Assembly (NCBI GenBank): GCA_949987565.1
Contig: OX465111.1
Span: 10,993,202-11,057,201, forward strand
Reading direction: 5' to 3'
Source: Luidia sarsii
Taxonomy: Eukaryota; Echinodermata; Asteroidea; Paxillosida; Luidiidae
Length of the DNA: 64,000 bases
Under the pieces are notes generated by a model. It saw nothing but the letters and a program-made list of their open reading frames with translations. It was not told the origin of the DNA and ran no database searches. The position numbers and the translations under genes are program-made. The first letter of the stretch is position 1. Every line of letters begins with the position of its first letter. Shown here piece by piece: positions 46,280 through 60,250 of this stretch.

Positions 46280-46976
46280 GTCAGAAAATGTTTAGGGGTT
46301 CGAGTAAAACATATCCGGTCTTGCTTTTATTTGTTGAGCCCACCAAAATTTACTTGATTATTCTCTAGCTTCCACTGTCCTAATACATACCTGAGAGGAT
46401 GTAGTTTGCAGCTAAAAACAATGCACTACATGCAATTTGAGAACATCTCGGGTTCAGAAATGTACTCCATCATCCTAGTTTTCACTGCCATGAAAAGTAT
46501 GCAGAGCAGAGAGGTGTTTTTTGGCGAAATGATATTCAGGTGATCACAATGAGTGTTTCCCTAGCTGCAGCGTAGTTGTTTCAAGAAACTATACATGCAC
46601 ACACTATGAACATCTAAACTGTGACAAAAGAGTGAAAATGGTATTTTGCCGTAAAACTAAAAAATCACTGTGATTTCCCTGTGCATTTTACAGTGAATTC
46701 ACCATGAAAAAAACACCTCTCTGACCTGATAAGGACTTCCTCAGGTCACTTATTTGAAGAGACAGTGAAAAAAGCGTGAATATCTAGGGTGGCAAGCTCT
46801 AGCCTTTAGCGATGGCTAATTCAAGTACAAGTACCCATACATGCACAGCATGATAGGCTCTACATGTATGTTCATTACAGTAGAAATACAGCACATTTTT
46901 GCTGTAAAGTTTTGACACCACTGTACAACCGTATACAAATATTTTCAAGGATAGGTTTACTGTTTGATTCCTGCAG

Positions 46977-47225
46977 AGAGACCCTTGCTGATCGTGCCAT
47001 CATTCCGGAATGAGTGCATCCCAGAGGGCCAGGGTGATGTCTATGTGACATTCCCTGAGATATCTGCAAACAATACTGATGGCGACCCAGTCCTGTGCAC
47101 AGTGGATGGAGTTGATGTGCCCACCACCGGACGAGACTTTTCTGCCGGCTCGTACACGGTCAACTGTTCCGCTGAAAACAACGCAGGATGTAGCGCTTGG
47201 AAAACCTTTCCTCTTGTTGTAGCAG
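46977..47225 (+). CDS. HYR-like domain exon 10
   Basis: GDPVLC and GRDF type. Matches exon 17 exactly in protein, 6626 bp downstream. Confidence 0.92.
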
Positions 47226-47928
47226 GTCAGAAATGTTTAGGGGTTCGAGTAAAACATATCCAGTCTTGCTTTTATTTGTTGAGCCCACCAAAATTTACTT
47301 GATTATTCTCTAGCTTCCACTGTCTTAATACATATACCTGAGAGGACGTAGTTTGCAGCTAAAAACAATGCACTACATGTAACTTCAGAAAATCTTGGGT
47401 TCAGAAATGTACTCCTTCATGCTAGTTTTTACCGCCATGAGAAGTATGAAGAGCAGAGAGTTTTTCAGACAAATTGATATTCAGGTGTTTACAATGAGTG
47501 TTTTCCTAGCTGCAGCGTAGTTGTTTCAAGAACCTGTACATGTACACACTATGAACATCTAAACTGTGACAAAAGAGTGAAAATGGTATTTTGCCGTGAA
47601 ACTAAAAAATCACTGTGATTTCACTGTGCATGTTACAGTGAATTCACCATGAAAAAAAACACCTCTCTGACCTGATAAGGACTTCCTCAGGTCACTTATT
47701 TGAAGAGACAGTGAAAAAACCGTGAATATCTACATGTAGGGTGGCAAGCTCTAGCCTTCAGCGATGGCTAATTCAAGTACAAGTACCCATACATGCACAG
47801 CATGATAGGCTCTACATGTATGTTAATTACAGTAGAAATACAGCACATTTTTGCTGTAAAGTTTGGACACCACTGTACAACCGTATACAAATATTTTCAA
47901 GGATAGGTTTACTGTTTGATTCCTGCAG

Positions 47929-48177
47929 AGAGACCCTTGTTGATCGTGCCATCATTCCGGAATGAGTGCATCCCAGAGGGCCAGGGTGATGTCTATGTGA
48001 CATTCCCTGAGATATCTGCAAACAATACTGATGGCAACCCAGTCCAGTGCACAGTGGATGGAGTTGATGTGCCCACCACCGGACGAGTCTTTTCTGCCGG
48101 CTCGTACACGGTCAACTGTTCCGCTGAAAACAACGCAGGATGTAGCGCTTGGAAAACCTTTCCTCTTGTTGTAGCAG
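47929..48177 (+). CDS. HYR-like domain exon 11
   Basis: NPVQC and GRVF type; the same protein as exons 12-16 and 20. Confidence 0.92.
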
Positions 48178-48873
48178 GTCAGAAAATGTTTAGGGGTTCG
48201 AGTAAAACATATCCGGTCTTGCTTTTATTTGTTGAGCCCACCAAAATTTACTTGATTATTCTCTAGCTTCCACTGTCCTAATACATACCTGAGAGGATGT
48301 AGTTTGCATCCCAAACAATGCACTACATGCAATTTGAGAACATCTCGGGTTCAGAAATGTACTCCATCATCCTAGTTTTCACTGCCATGAAAAGTATGCA
48401 GAGCAGAGAGGTGTTTTTTGGCGAAATGATATTCAGGTGATCACAATGAGTGTTTCCCTAGCTGCAGCGTAGTTGTTTCAAGAAACTATACATGCACACA
48501 CTATGAACATCTAAACTGTGACAAAAGAGTGAAAATGGTATTTTGCCGTAAAACTAAAAAATCACTGTGATTTCACCGTGCATTTTACAGTGAATTCACC
48601 ATGAAAAAAAACACCTCTCTGACCTGATAAGGACTTCCTCAGGTCACTTATTTGAAGAGACAGTGAAAAAAGCGTGAATATCTAGGGTGGCAAGCTCTAG
48701 CCTTTAGCGATGGCTAATTTAAGTACAAGTACCCATACATGCACAGCATGATAGGCTCTACATGTATGTTAATTACAGTAGAAATACAGCACATTTATGC
48801 TGTAAAGTTTTGAACCACTGTACAACCGTATACAAATATTTTCAAGGATAGGTTTACTGTTTGATTCCTGCAG

Positions 48874-49122
48874 AGAGACCCTTGTTGATCGTGCCATCAT
48901 TCCGGAATGAGTGCATCCCAGAGGGCCAGGGTGATGTCTATGTGACATTCCCTGAGATATCTGCAAACAATACTGATGGCAACCCAGTCCAGTGCACAGT
49001 GGATGGAGTTGATGTGCCCACCACCGGACGAGTCTTTTCTGCCGGCTCGTACACGGTCAACTGTTCCGCTGAAAACAACGCAGGATGTAGCGCTTGGAAA
49101 ACCTTTCCTCTTGTTGTAGCAG
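48874..49122 (+). CDS. HYR-like domain exon 12
   Basis: First of five near-identical exon-plus-intron units (exons 12-16) spaced 944 or 945 bp; the spacing varies by the length of one A run. Confidence 0.92.
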
Positions 49123-49817
49123 GTCAGAAAATGTTTAGGGGTTCGAGTAAAACATATCCGGTCTTGCTTTTATTTGTTGAGCCCACCAAAATTTACTTGA
49201 TTATTCTCTAGCTTCCACTGTCCTAATACATACCTGAGAGGATGTAGTTTGCATCCCAAACAATGCACTACATGCAATTTGAGAACATCTCGGGTTCAGA
49301 AATGTACTCCATCATCCTAGTTTTCACTGCCATGAAAAGTATGCAGAGCAGAGAGGTGTTTTTTGGCGAAATGATATTCAGGTGATCACAATGAGTGTTT
49401 CCCTAGCTGCAGCGTAGTTGTTTCAAGAAACTATACATGCACACACTATGAACATCTAAACTGTGACAAAAGAGTGAAAATGGTATTTTGCCGTAAAACT
49501 AAAAAATCACTGTGATTTCACCGTGCATTTTACAGTGAATTCACCATGAAAAAAACACCTCTCTGACCTGATAAGGACTTCCTCAGGTCACTTATTTGAA
49601 GAGACAGTGAAAAAAGCGTGAATATCTAGGGTGGCAAGCTCTAGCCTTTAGCGATGGCTAATTTAAGTACAAGTACCCATACATGCACAGCATGATAGGC
49701 TCTACATGTATGTTAATTACAGTAGAAATACAGCACATTTATGCTGTAAAGTTTTGAACCACTGTACAACCGTATACAAATATTTTCAAGGATAGGTTTA
49801 CTGTTTGATTCCTGCAG

Positions 49818-50066
49818 AGAGACCCTTGTTGATCGTGCCATCATTCCGGAATGAGTGCATCCCAGAGGGCCAGGGTGATGTCTATGTGACATTCCCTGAG
49901 ATATCTGCAAACAATACTGATGGCAACCCAGTCCAGTGCACAGTGGATGGAGTTGATGTGCCCACCACCGGACGAGTCTTTTCTGCCGGCTCGTACACGG
50001 TCAACTGTTCCGCTGAAAACAACGCAGGATGTAGCGCTTGGAAAACCTTTCCTCTTGTTGTAGCAG
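49818..50066 (+). CDS. HYR-like domain exon 13
   Basis: Second of the near-identical block; no residue difference from exon 12. Confidence 0.92.
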
Positions 50067-50762
50067 GTCAGAAAATGTTTAGGGGTTCGAGTAAAACATA
50101 TCCGGTCTTGCTTTTATTTGTTGAGCCCACCAAAATTTACTTGATTATTCTCTAGCTTCCACTGTCCTAATACATACCTGAGAGGATGTAGTTTGCATCC
50201 CAAACAATGCACTACATGCAATTTGAGAACATCTCGGGTTCAGAAATGTACTCCATCATCCTAGTTTTCACTGCCATGAAAAGTATGCAGAGCAGAGAGG
50301 TGTTTTTTGGCGAAATGATATTCAGGTGATCACAATGAGTGTTTCCCTAGCTGCAGCGTAGTTGTTTCAAGAAACTATACATGCACACACTATGAACATC
50401 TAAACTGTGACAAAAGAGTGAAAATGGTATTTTGCCGTAAAACTAAAAAATCACTGTGATTTCACCGTGCATTTTACAGTGAATTCACCATGAAAAAAAA
50501 CACCTCTCTGACCTGATAAGGACTTCCTCAGGTCACTTATTTGAAGAGACAGTGAAAAAAGCGTGAATATCTAGGGTGGCAAGCTCTAGCCTTTAGCGAT
50601 GGCTAATTTAAGTACAAGTACCCATACATGCACAGCATGATAGGCTCTACATGTATGTTAATTACAGTAGAAATACAGCACATTTATGCTGTAAAGTTTT
50701 GAACCACTGTACAACCGTATACAAATATTTTCAAGGATAGGTTTACTGTTTGATTCCTGCAG

Positions 50763-51011
50763 AGAGACCCTTGTTGATCGTGCCATCATTCCGGAATGAG
50801 TGCATCCCAGAGGGCCAGGGTGATGTCTATGTGACATTCCCTGAGATATCTGCAAACAATACTGATGGCAACCCAGTCCAGTGCACAGTGGATGGAGTTG
50901 ATGTGCCCACCACCGGACGAGTCTTTTCTGCCGGCTCGTACACGGTCAACTGTTCCGCTGAAAACAACGCAGGATGTAGCGCTTGGAAAACCTTTCCTCT
51001 TGTTGTAGCAG
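50763..51011 (+). CDS. HYR-like domain exon 14
   Basis: Third of the near-identical block; no residue difference. Confidence 0.92.
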
Positions 51012-51707
51012 GTCAGAAAATGTTTAGGGGTTCGAGTAAAACATATCCGGTCTTGCTTTTATTTGTTGAGCCCACCAAAATTTACTTGATTATTCTCTAG
51101 CTTCCACTGTCCTAATACATACCTGAGAGGATGTAGTTTGCATCCCAAACAATGCACTACATGCAATTTGAGAACATCTCGGGTTCAGAAATGTACTCCA
51201 TCATCCTAGTTTTCACTGCCATGAAAAGTATGCAGAGCAGAGAGGTGTTTTTTGGCGAAATGATATTCAGGTGATCACAATGAGTGTTTCCCTAGCTGCA
51301 GCGTAGTTGTTTCAAGAAACTATACATGCACACACTATGAACATCTAAACTGTGACAAAAGAGTGAAAATGGTATTTTGCCGTAAAACTAAAAAATCACT
51401 GTGATTTCACCGTGCATTTTACAGTGAATTCACCATGAAAAAAAACACCTCTCTGACCTGATAAGGACTTCCTCAGGTCACTTATTTGAAGAGACAGTGA
51501 AAAAAGCGTGAATATCTAGGGTGGCAAGCTCTAGCCTTTAGCGATGGCTAATTTAAGTACAAGTACCCATACATGCACAGCATGATAGGCTCTACATGTA
51601 TGTTAATTACAGTAGAAATACAGCACATTTATGCTGTAAAGTTTTGAACCACTGTACAACCGTATACAAATATTTTCAAGGATAGGTTTACTGTTTGATT
51701 CCTGCAG

Positions 51708-51956
51708 AGAGACCCTTGTTGATCGTGCCATCATTCCGGAATGAGTGCATCCCAGAGGGCCAGGGTGATGTCTATGTGACATTCCCTGAGATATCTGCAA
51801 ACAATACTGATGGCAACCCAGTCCAGTGCACAGTGGATGGAGTTGATGTGCCCACCACCGGACGAGTCTTTTCTGCCGGCTCGTACACGGTCAACTGTTC
51901 CGCTGAAAACAACGCAGGATGTAGCGCTTGGAAAACCTTTCCTCTTGTTGTAGCAG
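51708..51956 (+). CDS. HYR-like domain exon 15
   Basis: Fourth of the near-identical block; no residue difference. Confidence 0.92.
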
Positions 51957-52651
51957 GTCAGAAAATGTTTAGGGGTTCGAGTAAAACATATCCGGTCTTG
52001 CTTTTATTTGTTGAGCCCACCAAAATTTACTTGATTATTCTCTAGCTTCCACTGTCCTAATACATACCTGAGAGGATGTAGTTTGCATCCCAAACAATGC
52101 ACTACATGCAATTTGAGAACATCTCGGGTTCAGAAATGTACTCCATCATCCTAGTTTTCACTGCCATGAAAAGTATGCAGAGCAGAGAGGTGTTTTTTGG
52201 CGAAATGATATTCAGGTGATCACAATGAGTGTTTCCCTAGCTGCAGCGTAGTTGTTTCAAGAAACTATACATGCACACACTATGAACATCTAAACTGTGA
52301 CAAAAGAGTGAAAATGGTATTTTGCCGTAAAACTAAAAAATCACTGTGATTTCACCGTGCATTTTACAGTGAATTCACCATGAAAAAAACACCTCTCTGA
52401 CCTGATAAGGACTTCCTCAGGTCACTTATTTGAAGAGACAGTGAAAAAAGCGTGAATATCTAGGGTGGCAAGCTCTAGCCTTTAGCGATGGCTAATTTAA
52501 GTACAAGTACCCATACATGCACAGCATGATAGGCTCTACATGTATGTTAATTACAGTAGAAATACAGCACATTTATGCTGTAAAGTTTTGAACCACTGTA
52601 CAACCGTATACAAATATTTTCAAGGATAGGTTTACTGTTTGATTCCTGCAG

Positions 52652-52900
52652 AGAGACCCTTGTTGATCGTGCCATCATTCCGGAATGAGTGCATCCCAGA
52701 GGGCCAGGGTGATGTCTATGTGACATTCCCTGAGATATCTGCAAACAATACTGATGGCAACCCAGTCCAGTGCACAGTGGATGGAGTTGATGTGCCCACC
52801 ACCGGACGAGTCTTTTCTGCCGGCTCGTACACGGTCAACTGTTCCGCTGAAAACAACGCAGGATGTAGCGCTTGGAAAACCTTTCCTCTTGTTGTAGCAG
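52652..52900 (+). CDS. HYR-like domain exon 16
   Basis: Last of the near-identical block. The intron after it switches to the TTTCCCTGTGC variant and to the ACATGTAGGG form, marking the block boundary. Confidence 0.92.
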
Positions 52901-53602
52901 GTCAGAAAATGTTTAGGGGTTCGAGTAAAACATATCCGGTCTTGCTTTTATTTGTTGAGCCCACCAAAATTTACTTGATTATTCTCTAGCTTCCACTGTC
53001 CTAATACATACCTGAGAGGATGTAGTTTGCATCCCAAACAATGCACTACATGCAATTTGAGAACATCTCGGGTTCAGAAATGTACTCCATCATCCTAGTT
53101 TTCACTGCCATGAAAAGTATGCAGAGCAGAGAGGTGTTTTTTGGCGAAATGATATTCAGGTGATCACAATGAGTGTTTCCCTAGCTGCAGCGTAGTTGTT
53201 TCAAGAAACTATACATGCACACACTATGAACATCTAAACTGTGACAAAAGAGTGAAAATGGTATTTTGCCGTAAAACTAAAAAATCACTGTGATTTCCCT
53301 GTGCATTTTACAGTGAATTCACCATGAAAAAAACACCTCTCTGACCTGATAAGGACTTCCTCAGGTCACTTATTTGAAGAGACAGTGAAAAAAGCGTGAA
53401 TATCTACATGTAGGGTGGCAAGCTCTAGCCTTTAGCGATGGCTAATTCAAGTACAAGTACCCATACATGCACAGCATGATAGGCTCTACATGTATGTTCA
53501 TTACAGTAGAAATACAGCACATTTTTGCTGTAAAGTTTTGACACCACTGTACAACCGTATACAAATATTTTCAAGGATAGGTTTACTGTTTGATTCCTGC
53601 AG

Positions 53603-53851
53603 AGAGACCCTTGCTGATCGTGCCATCATTCCGGAATGAGTGCATCCCAGAGGGCCAGGGTGATGTCTATGTGACATTCCCTGAGATATCTGCAAACAAT
53701 ACTGATGGCGACCCAGTCCTGTGCACAGTGGATGGAGTTGATGTGCCCACCACCGGACGAGACTTTTCTGCCGGCTCGTACACGGTCAACTGTTCCGCTG
53801 AAAACAACGCAGGATGTAGCGCTTGGAAAACCTTTCCTCTTGTTGTAGCAG
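53603..53851 (+). CDS. HYR-like domain exon 17
   Basis: GDPVLC and GRDF type; starts a pair (exons 17-18) that repeats the exon 10-11 pair. Confidence 0.92.
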
Positions 53852-54554
53852 GTCAGAAATGTTTAGGGGTTCGAGTAAAACATATCCAGTCTTGCTTTTA
53901 TTTGTTGAGCCCACCAAAATTTACTTGATTATTCTCTAGCTTCCACTGTCCTAATACATATACCTGAGAGGACGTAGTTTGCAGCTAAAAACAATGCACT
54001 ACATGTAACTTCAGAAAATCTTGGGTTCAGAAATGTACTCCTTCATGCTAGTTTTTACCGCCATGAGAAGTATGAAGAGCAGAGAGTTTTTCAGACAAAT
54101 TGATATTCAGGTGTTTACAATGAGTGTTTTCCTAGCTGCAGCGTAGTTGTTTCAAGAACCTGTACATGTACACACTATGAACATCTAAACTGTGACAAAA
54201 GAGTGAAAATGGTATTTTGCCGTGAAACTAAAAAATCACTGTGATTTCACTGTGCATGTTACAGTGAATTCACCATGAAAAAAAACACCTCTCTGACCTG
54301 ATAAGGACTTCCTCAGGTCACTTATTTGAAGAGACAGTGCAAAAACCGTGAATATCTACATGTAGGGTGGCAAGCTCTAGCCTTCAGCGATGGCTAATTC
54401 AAGTACAAGTACCCATACATGCACAGCATGATAGGCTCTACATGTATGTTAATTACAGTAGAAATACAGCACATTTTTGCTGTAAAGTTTGGACACCACT
54501 GTACAACCGTATACAAATATTTTCAAGGATAGGTTTACTGTTTGATTCCTGCAG

Positions 54555-54803
54555 AGAGACCCTTGTTGATCGTGCCATCATTCCGGAATGAGTGCATCCC
54601 AGAGGGCCAGGGTGATGTCTATGTGACATTCCCTGAGATATCTGCAAACAATACTGATGGCAACCCAGTCCAGTGCACAGTGGATGGAGTTGATGTGCCC
54701 ACCACCGGACGAGTCTTTTCTGCCGGCTCGTACACGGTCAACTGTTCCGCTGAAAACAACGCAGGATGTAGCGCTTGGAAAACCTTTCCTCTTGTTGTAG
54801 CAG
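54555..54803 (+). CDS. HYR-like domain exon 18
   Basis: NPVQC and GRVF type; the following intron has the GTCAGAAAATATTT start of exons 6 and 7. Confidence 0.92.
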
Positions 54804-55506
54804 GTCAGAAAATATTTAGGGGTTCGAGTAAAACATGTCCAGTCTTGCTTTTATTTGGTCAGCCCACCAAAATGGACTTGATTATTCTCTAGCTTCCACT
54901 GTCCTAATACATACCTGAGAGGATGTAGTTTGCAGCTAAAAACAATGCACTACATGCAATTTGAGAACATCTCGGGTTCAGAAATGTACTCCATCATCCT
55001 AGTTTTCACTGCCATGAAAAGTATGCAGAGCAGAGAGGTGTTTTTTGGCGAAATGATATTCAGGTGATCACAATGAGTGTTTCCCTAGCTGCAGCGTAGT
55101 TGTTTCAAGAAACTATACATGCACACACTATGAACATCTAAACTGTGACAAAAGAGTGAAAATGGTATTTTGCCGTAAAACTAAAAAATCACTGTGATTT
55201 CCCTGTGCATTTTACAGTGAATTCACCATGAAAAAAACACCTCTCTGACCTGTTAAGGACTTCCTCAGGTCACTTATTTGAAGAGACAGTGAAAAAACCG
55301 TGAATATCTACATGTAGGGTGGCAAGCTCTAGCCTTTAGCGATGGCTAATTCAAGTACAAGTACCCATACATGCACAGCAGGATAGGCTCTACATGTATG
55401 TTCATTACAGTAGAAATACAGCACATTTTTGCTGTAAAGTTTGGACACCACTGTACAACCGTATACAAATATTTTCAAGGATAGGTTTACTGTTTGATTC
55501 CTGCAG

Positions 55507-55755
55507 AGAGACCCTTGCTGATCGTGCCATCATTCCGGAATGAGTGCATCCCAGAGGGCCAGGGTGATGTCTATGTGACATTCCCTGAGATATCTGCAAA
55601 CAATACTGATGGCGACCCAGTCCAGTGCACAGTGGATGGAGTTGATGTGCCCACCACCGGACGAGACTTTTCTGCCGGCTCGTACACGGTCAACTGTTCC
55701 GCTGAAAACAACGCAGGATGTAGCGCTTGGAAAACCTTTCCTCTTGTTGTAGCAG
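55507..55755 (+). CDS. HYR-like domain exon 19
   Basis: GDPVQC and GRDF: a hybrid of the two main types, suggesting recombination or conversion inside the exon. Confidence 0.92.
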
Positions 55756-56458
55756 GTCAGAAATGTTTAGGGGTTCGAGTAAAACATATCCAGTCTTGCT
55801 TTTATTTGTTGAGCCCACCAAAATTTACTTGATTATTCTCTAGCTTCCACTGTCCTAATACATATACCTGAGAGGACGTAGTTTGCAGCTAAAAACAATG
55901 CACTACATGTAACTTCAGAAAATCTTGGGTTCAGAAATGTACTCCTTCATGCTAGTTTTTACCGCCATGAGAAGTATGAAGAGCAGAGAGTTTTTCAGAC
56001 AAATTGATATTCAGGTGTTTACAATGAGTGTTTTCCTAGCTGCAGCGTAGTTGTTTCAAGAACCTGTACATGTACACACTATGAACATCTAAACTGTGAC
56101 AAAAGAGTGAAAATGGTATTTTGCCGTGAAACTAAAAAATCACTGTGATTTCACTGTGCATGTTACAGTGAATTCACCATGAAAAAAAACACCTCTCTGA
56201 CCTGATAAGGACTTCCTCAGGTCACTTATTTGAAGAGACAGTGCAAAAACCGTGAATATCTACATGTAGGGTGGCAAGCTCTAGCCTTCAGCGATGGCTA
56301 ATTCAAGTACAAGTACCCATACATGCACAGCATGATAGGCTCTACATGTATGTTAATTACAGAAGAAATACAGCACATTTTTGCTGTAAAGTTTGGACAC
56401 CACTGTACAACCGTATACAAATATTTTCAAGGATAGGTTTACTGTTTGATTCCTGCAG

Positions 56459-56707
56459 AGAGACCCTTGTTGATCGTGCCATCATTCCGGAATGAGTGCA
56501 TCCCAGAGGGCCAGGGTGATGTCTATGTGACATTCCCTGAGATATCTGCAAACAATACTGATGGCAACCCAGTCCAGTGCACAGTGGATGGAGTTGATGT
56601 GCCCACCACCGGACGAGTCTTTTCTGCCGGCTCGTACACGGTCAACTGTTCCGCTGAAAACAACGCAGGATGTAGCGCTTGGAAAACCTTTCCTCTTGTT
56701 GTAGCAG
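56459..56707 (+). CDS. HYR-like domain exon 20
   Basis: NPVQC and GRVF type. The intron before it carries the AGTGCAAAAACC change that also precedes exon 18. Confidence 0.92.
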
Positions 56708-57403
56708 GTCAGAAAATGTTTAGGGGTTCGAGTAAAACATATCCGGTCTTGCTTTTATTTGTTGAGCCCACCAAAATTTACTTGATTATTCTCTAGCTTC
56801 CACTGTCCTAATACATACCTGAGAGGATGTAGTTTGCATCCCAAACAATGCACTACATGCAATTTGAGAACATCTCGGGTTCAGAAATGTACTCCATCAT
56901 CCTAGTTTTCACTGCCATGAAAAGTATGCAGAGCAGAGAGGTGTTTTTTGGCGAAATGATATTCAGGTGATCACAATGAGTGTTTCCCTAGCTGCAGCGT
57001 AGTTGTTTCAAGAAACTATACATGCACACACTATGAACATCTAAACTGTGACAAAAGAGTGAAAATGGTATTTTGCCGTAAAACTAAAAAATCACTGTGA
57101 TTTCACCGTGCATTTTACAGTGAATTCACCATGAAAAAAAACACCTCTCTGACCTGATAAGGACTTCCTCAGGTCACTTATTTGAAGAGACAGTGAAAAA
57201 AGCGTGAATATCTAGGGTGGCAAGCTCTAGCCTTTAGCGATGGCTAATTTAAGTACAAGTACCCATACATGCACAGCATGATAGGCTCTACATGTATGTT
57301 AATTACAGTAGAAATACAGCACATTTATGCTGTAAAGTTTTGAACCACTGTACAACCGTATACAAATATTTTCAAGGATAGGTTTACTGTTTGATTCCTG
57401 CAG

Positions 57404-57652
57404 AGAGACCCTTGCTGATCGTGCCATCATTCCGGAATGAGTGCATCCCAGAGGGTCAGGGTGATGTCTATGTGACATTCCCTGAGATATCTGCAAACAA
57501 TACTGATGGCAGCCCAGTCCTGTGCACAGTGGATGGAGTTGATGTGCCCACCACCGGACGAGTCTTTTCTGCTGGCTCGTACACGGTCAACTGTTCCGCT
57601 GAAAACAACGCAGGATGTAGCAATTGGAAAACCTTTCCTCTTGTTGTAGCAG
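57404..57652 (+). CDS. HYR-like domain exon 21
   Basis: GSPVLC and CSNWKTF variant (Ala to Asn near the last Cys), shared only with exon 23. Confidence 0.92.
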
Positions 57653-58354
57653 GTCAGAAAATATTTAGGGGTTCGAGTAAAACATATCCAGTCTTGCTTT
57701 TATTTGGTCAGCCCACCAAAATGGACTTGATTATTCTCTAGCTTCCACTGTCCTAATACATACCTGAGAGGATGTAGTTTGCATCCCAAACAATGCACTA
57801 CATGCAATTTGAGAACATCTCGGGTTCAGAAATGTACTCCATCATCCTAGTTTTCACTGCCATGAAAAGTATGCAGAGCAGAGAGGTGTTTTTTGGCGAA
57901 ATGATATTCAGGTGATCACAATGAGTGTTTTCCTAGCTGCAGCGTAGTTGTTTCAAGAAACTATACATGCACACACTATGAACATCTAAACTGTGACAAA
58001 AGTGTGAAAATGGTATTTTGCCGTAAAACTAAAAATTCACTGTAATTTCACTGTGCATTTTACAGTGAATTCACCATGAAAAAAACACCCCTCTGACCTG
58101 ATAAGGACTTCCTCAGGTCACTTATTTGAAGAGACAGTGAAAAAAACGTGAATATCTACATGTAGGGTGGCAAGCTCTAGCCTTTAGCGATGGCTAAATC
58201 AATTACAAGTACCCATACATGCACAGCATGATATGCTCTACATGTATGTTAATTACAGTAGAAATACAGCACATTTTTGCTGTAAAGCTTTGACACCACT
58301 GTACAACCGTATACAAATATTTTCAAGGATAGGTTTACTATTTGATTCCTGCAG

Positions 58355-58603
58355 AGAGACCCTTTTTGATCGTGCCATCATTCCGGAATGAGTGCATCCC
58401 AGAGGGCCAGGGTGATGTCTATGTGACATTCCCTGAGATATCTGCAAACAATATTGATGGCAACCCAGTCCTGTGCACAGTGGATGGAGTTGATGTGCCC
58501 ACCACCGGAGGAGTCTTTTCTGCTGGCTCGTACACGGTCAACTGTTCCGCTGAAAACAACGCAGGATGTAGCGCTTGGAAAACCTTTCCTCTTGTTGTAG
58601 CAG
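58355..58603 (+). CDS. HYR-like domain exon 22
   Basis: ERPFLIV, NNIDG (sequon lost) and TTGGVF; partner of exon 24. Confidence 0.92.
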
Positions 58604-59299
58604 GTCAGAAATTTTTTAGGGGTCCGAGTAAAACATATCCAGTCTTGCTTTTATTTGGTCAGCCCACCAAAATGGACTTGATTATTCTCTAGCTTCCACT
58701 GTCCTAATACATACCTGAGAGGATGTAGTTTGCAGCTAAAAACAATGCACTACATGTAACTTCAGAAAATCTTGGGTTCAGAAATGTACTCCTTCATGCT
58801 AGTTTTTACCGCAATGAAAAGTATGCAGAGCAGAGAGGTGTTTTTTGGCGAAATGATATTCAGGTGATCACAATGAGTGTTTCCCTAGCTGCAGCGTAGT
58901 TGTTTCAAGAAACTATACATGCACACACTATGAACATCTAAACTGTGACAAAAGAGTGAAAATGGTATTTTGCCGTAAAACTAAAAAATCACTTTGATTT
59001 CACCGTGCATTTTACAGTGAATTCACCATGAAAAAAACACCTCTCTGACCTGATAAGGACTTCCTCAGGTCACTTATTTGAAGAGACAGTGAAAAAAGCG
59101 TGAATATCTAGGGTGGCAAGCTCTAGCCTTTAGCGATGGCTAATTTAAGTACAAGTACCCATACATGCACAGCATGATAGGCTCTACATGTATGTTAATT
59201 ACAGTAGAAATACAGCACATTTTTGCTGTAAAGTTTTGAACCACTGTACAACCGTATACAAATATTTTCAAGGATAGGTTTACTGTTTGATTCCTGCAG

Positions 59300-59548
59300 A
59301 GAGACCCTTGCTGATCGTGCCATCATTCCGGAATGAGTGCATCCCAGAGGGTCAGGGTGATGTCTATGTGACATTCCCTGAGATATCTGCAAACAATACT
59401 GATGGCAGCCCAGTCCTGTGCACAGTGGATGGAGTTGATGTGCCCACCACCGGACGAGTCTTTTCTGCTGGCTCGTACACGGTCAACTGTTCCGCTGAAA
59501 ACAACGCAGGATGTAGCAATTGGAAAACCTTTCCTCTTGTTGTAGCAG
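59300..59548 (+). CDS. HYR-like domain exon 23
   Basis: Same protein as exon 21, 1896 bp downstream: the exon 21-22 pair was duplicated as a unit. Confidence 0.92.
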
Positions 59549-60250
59549 GTCAGAAAATATTTAGGGGTTCCAGTAAAACATATCCAGTCTTGCTTTTATT
59601 TGGTCAGCCCACCAAAATGGACTTGATTATTCTCTAGCTTCCACTGTCCTAATACATACCTGAGAGGATGTAGTTTGCATCCCAAACAATGCACTACATG
59701 CAATTTGAGAACATCTCGGGTTCAGAAATGTACTCCATCATCCTAGTTTTCACTGCAATGAAAAGTATGCAGAGCAGAGAGGTGTTTTTTGGCGAAATGA
59801 TATTCAGGTGATCACAATGAGTGTTTTCCTAGCTGCAGCGTAGTTGTTTCAAGAAACTATACATGCACACACTATGAACATCTAAACTGTGACAAAAGTG
59901 TGAAAATGGTATTTTGCCGTAAAACTAAAAATTCACTGTAATTTCACTGTGCATTTTACAGTGAATTCACCATGAAAAAAACACCCCTCTGACCTGATAA
60001 GGACTTCCTCACGTCACTTATTTGAAGAGACAGTGAAAAAAACGTGAATATCTACATGTAGGGTGGCAAGCTCTAGCCTTTAGCGATGGCTAAATCAATT
60101 ACAAGTACCCATACATGCACAGCATGATAGGCTCTACATGTATGTTAATTACAGTAGAAATACAGCACATTTTTGCTGTAAAGCTTTGACACCACTGTAC
60201 AACCGTATACAAATATTTTCAAGGATAGGTTTACTATTTGATTCCTGCAG

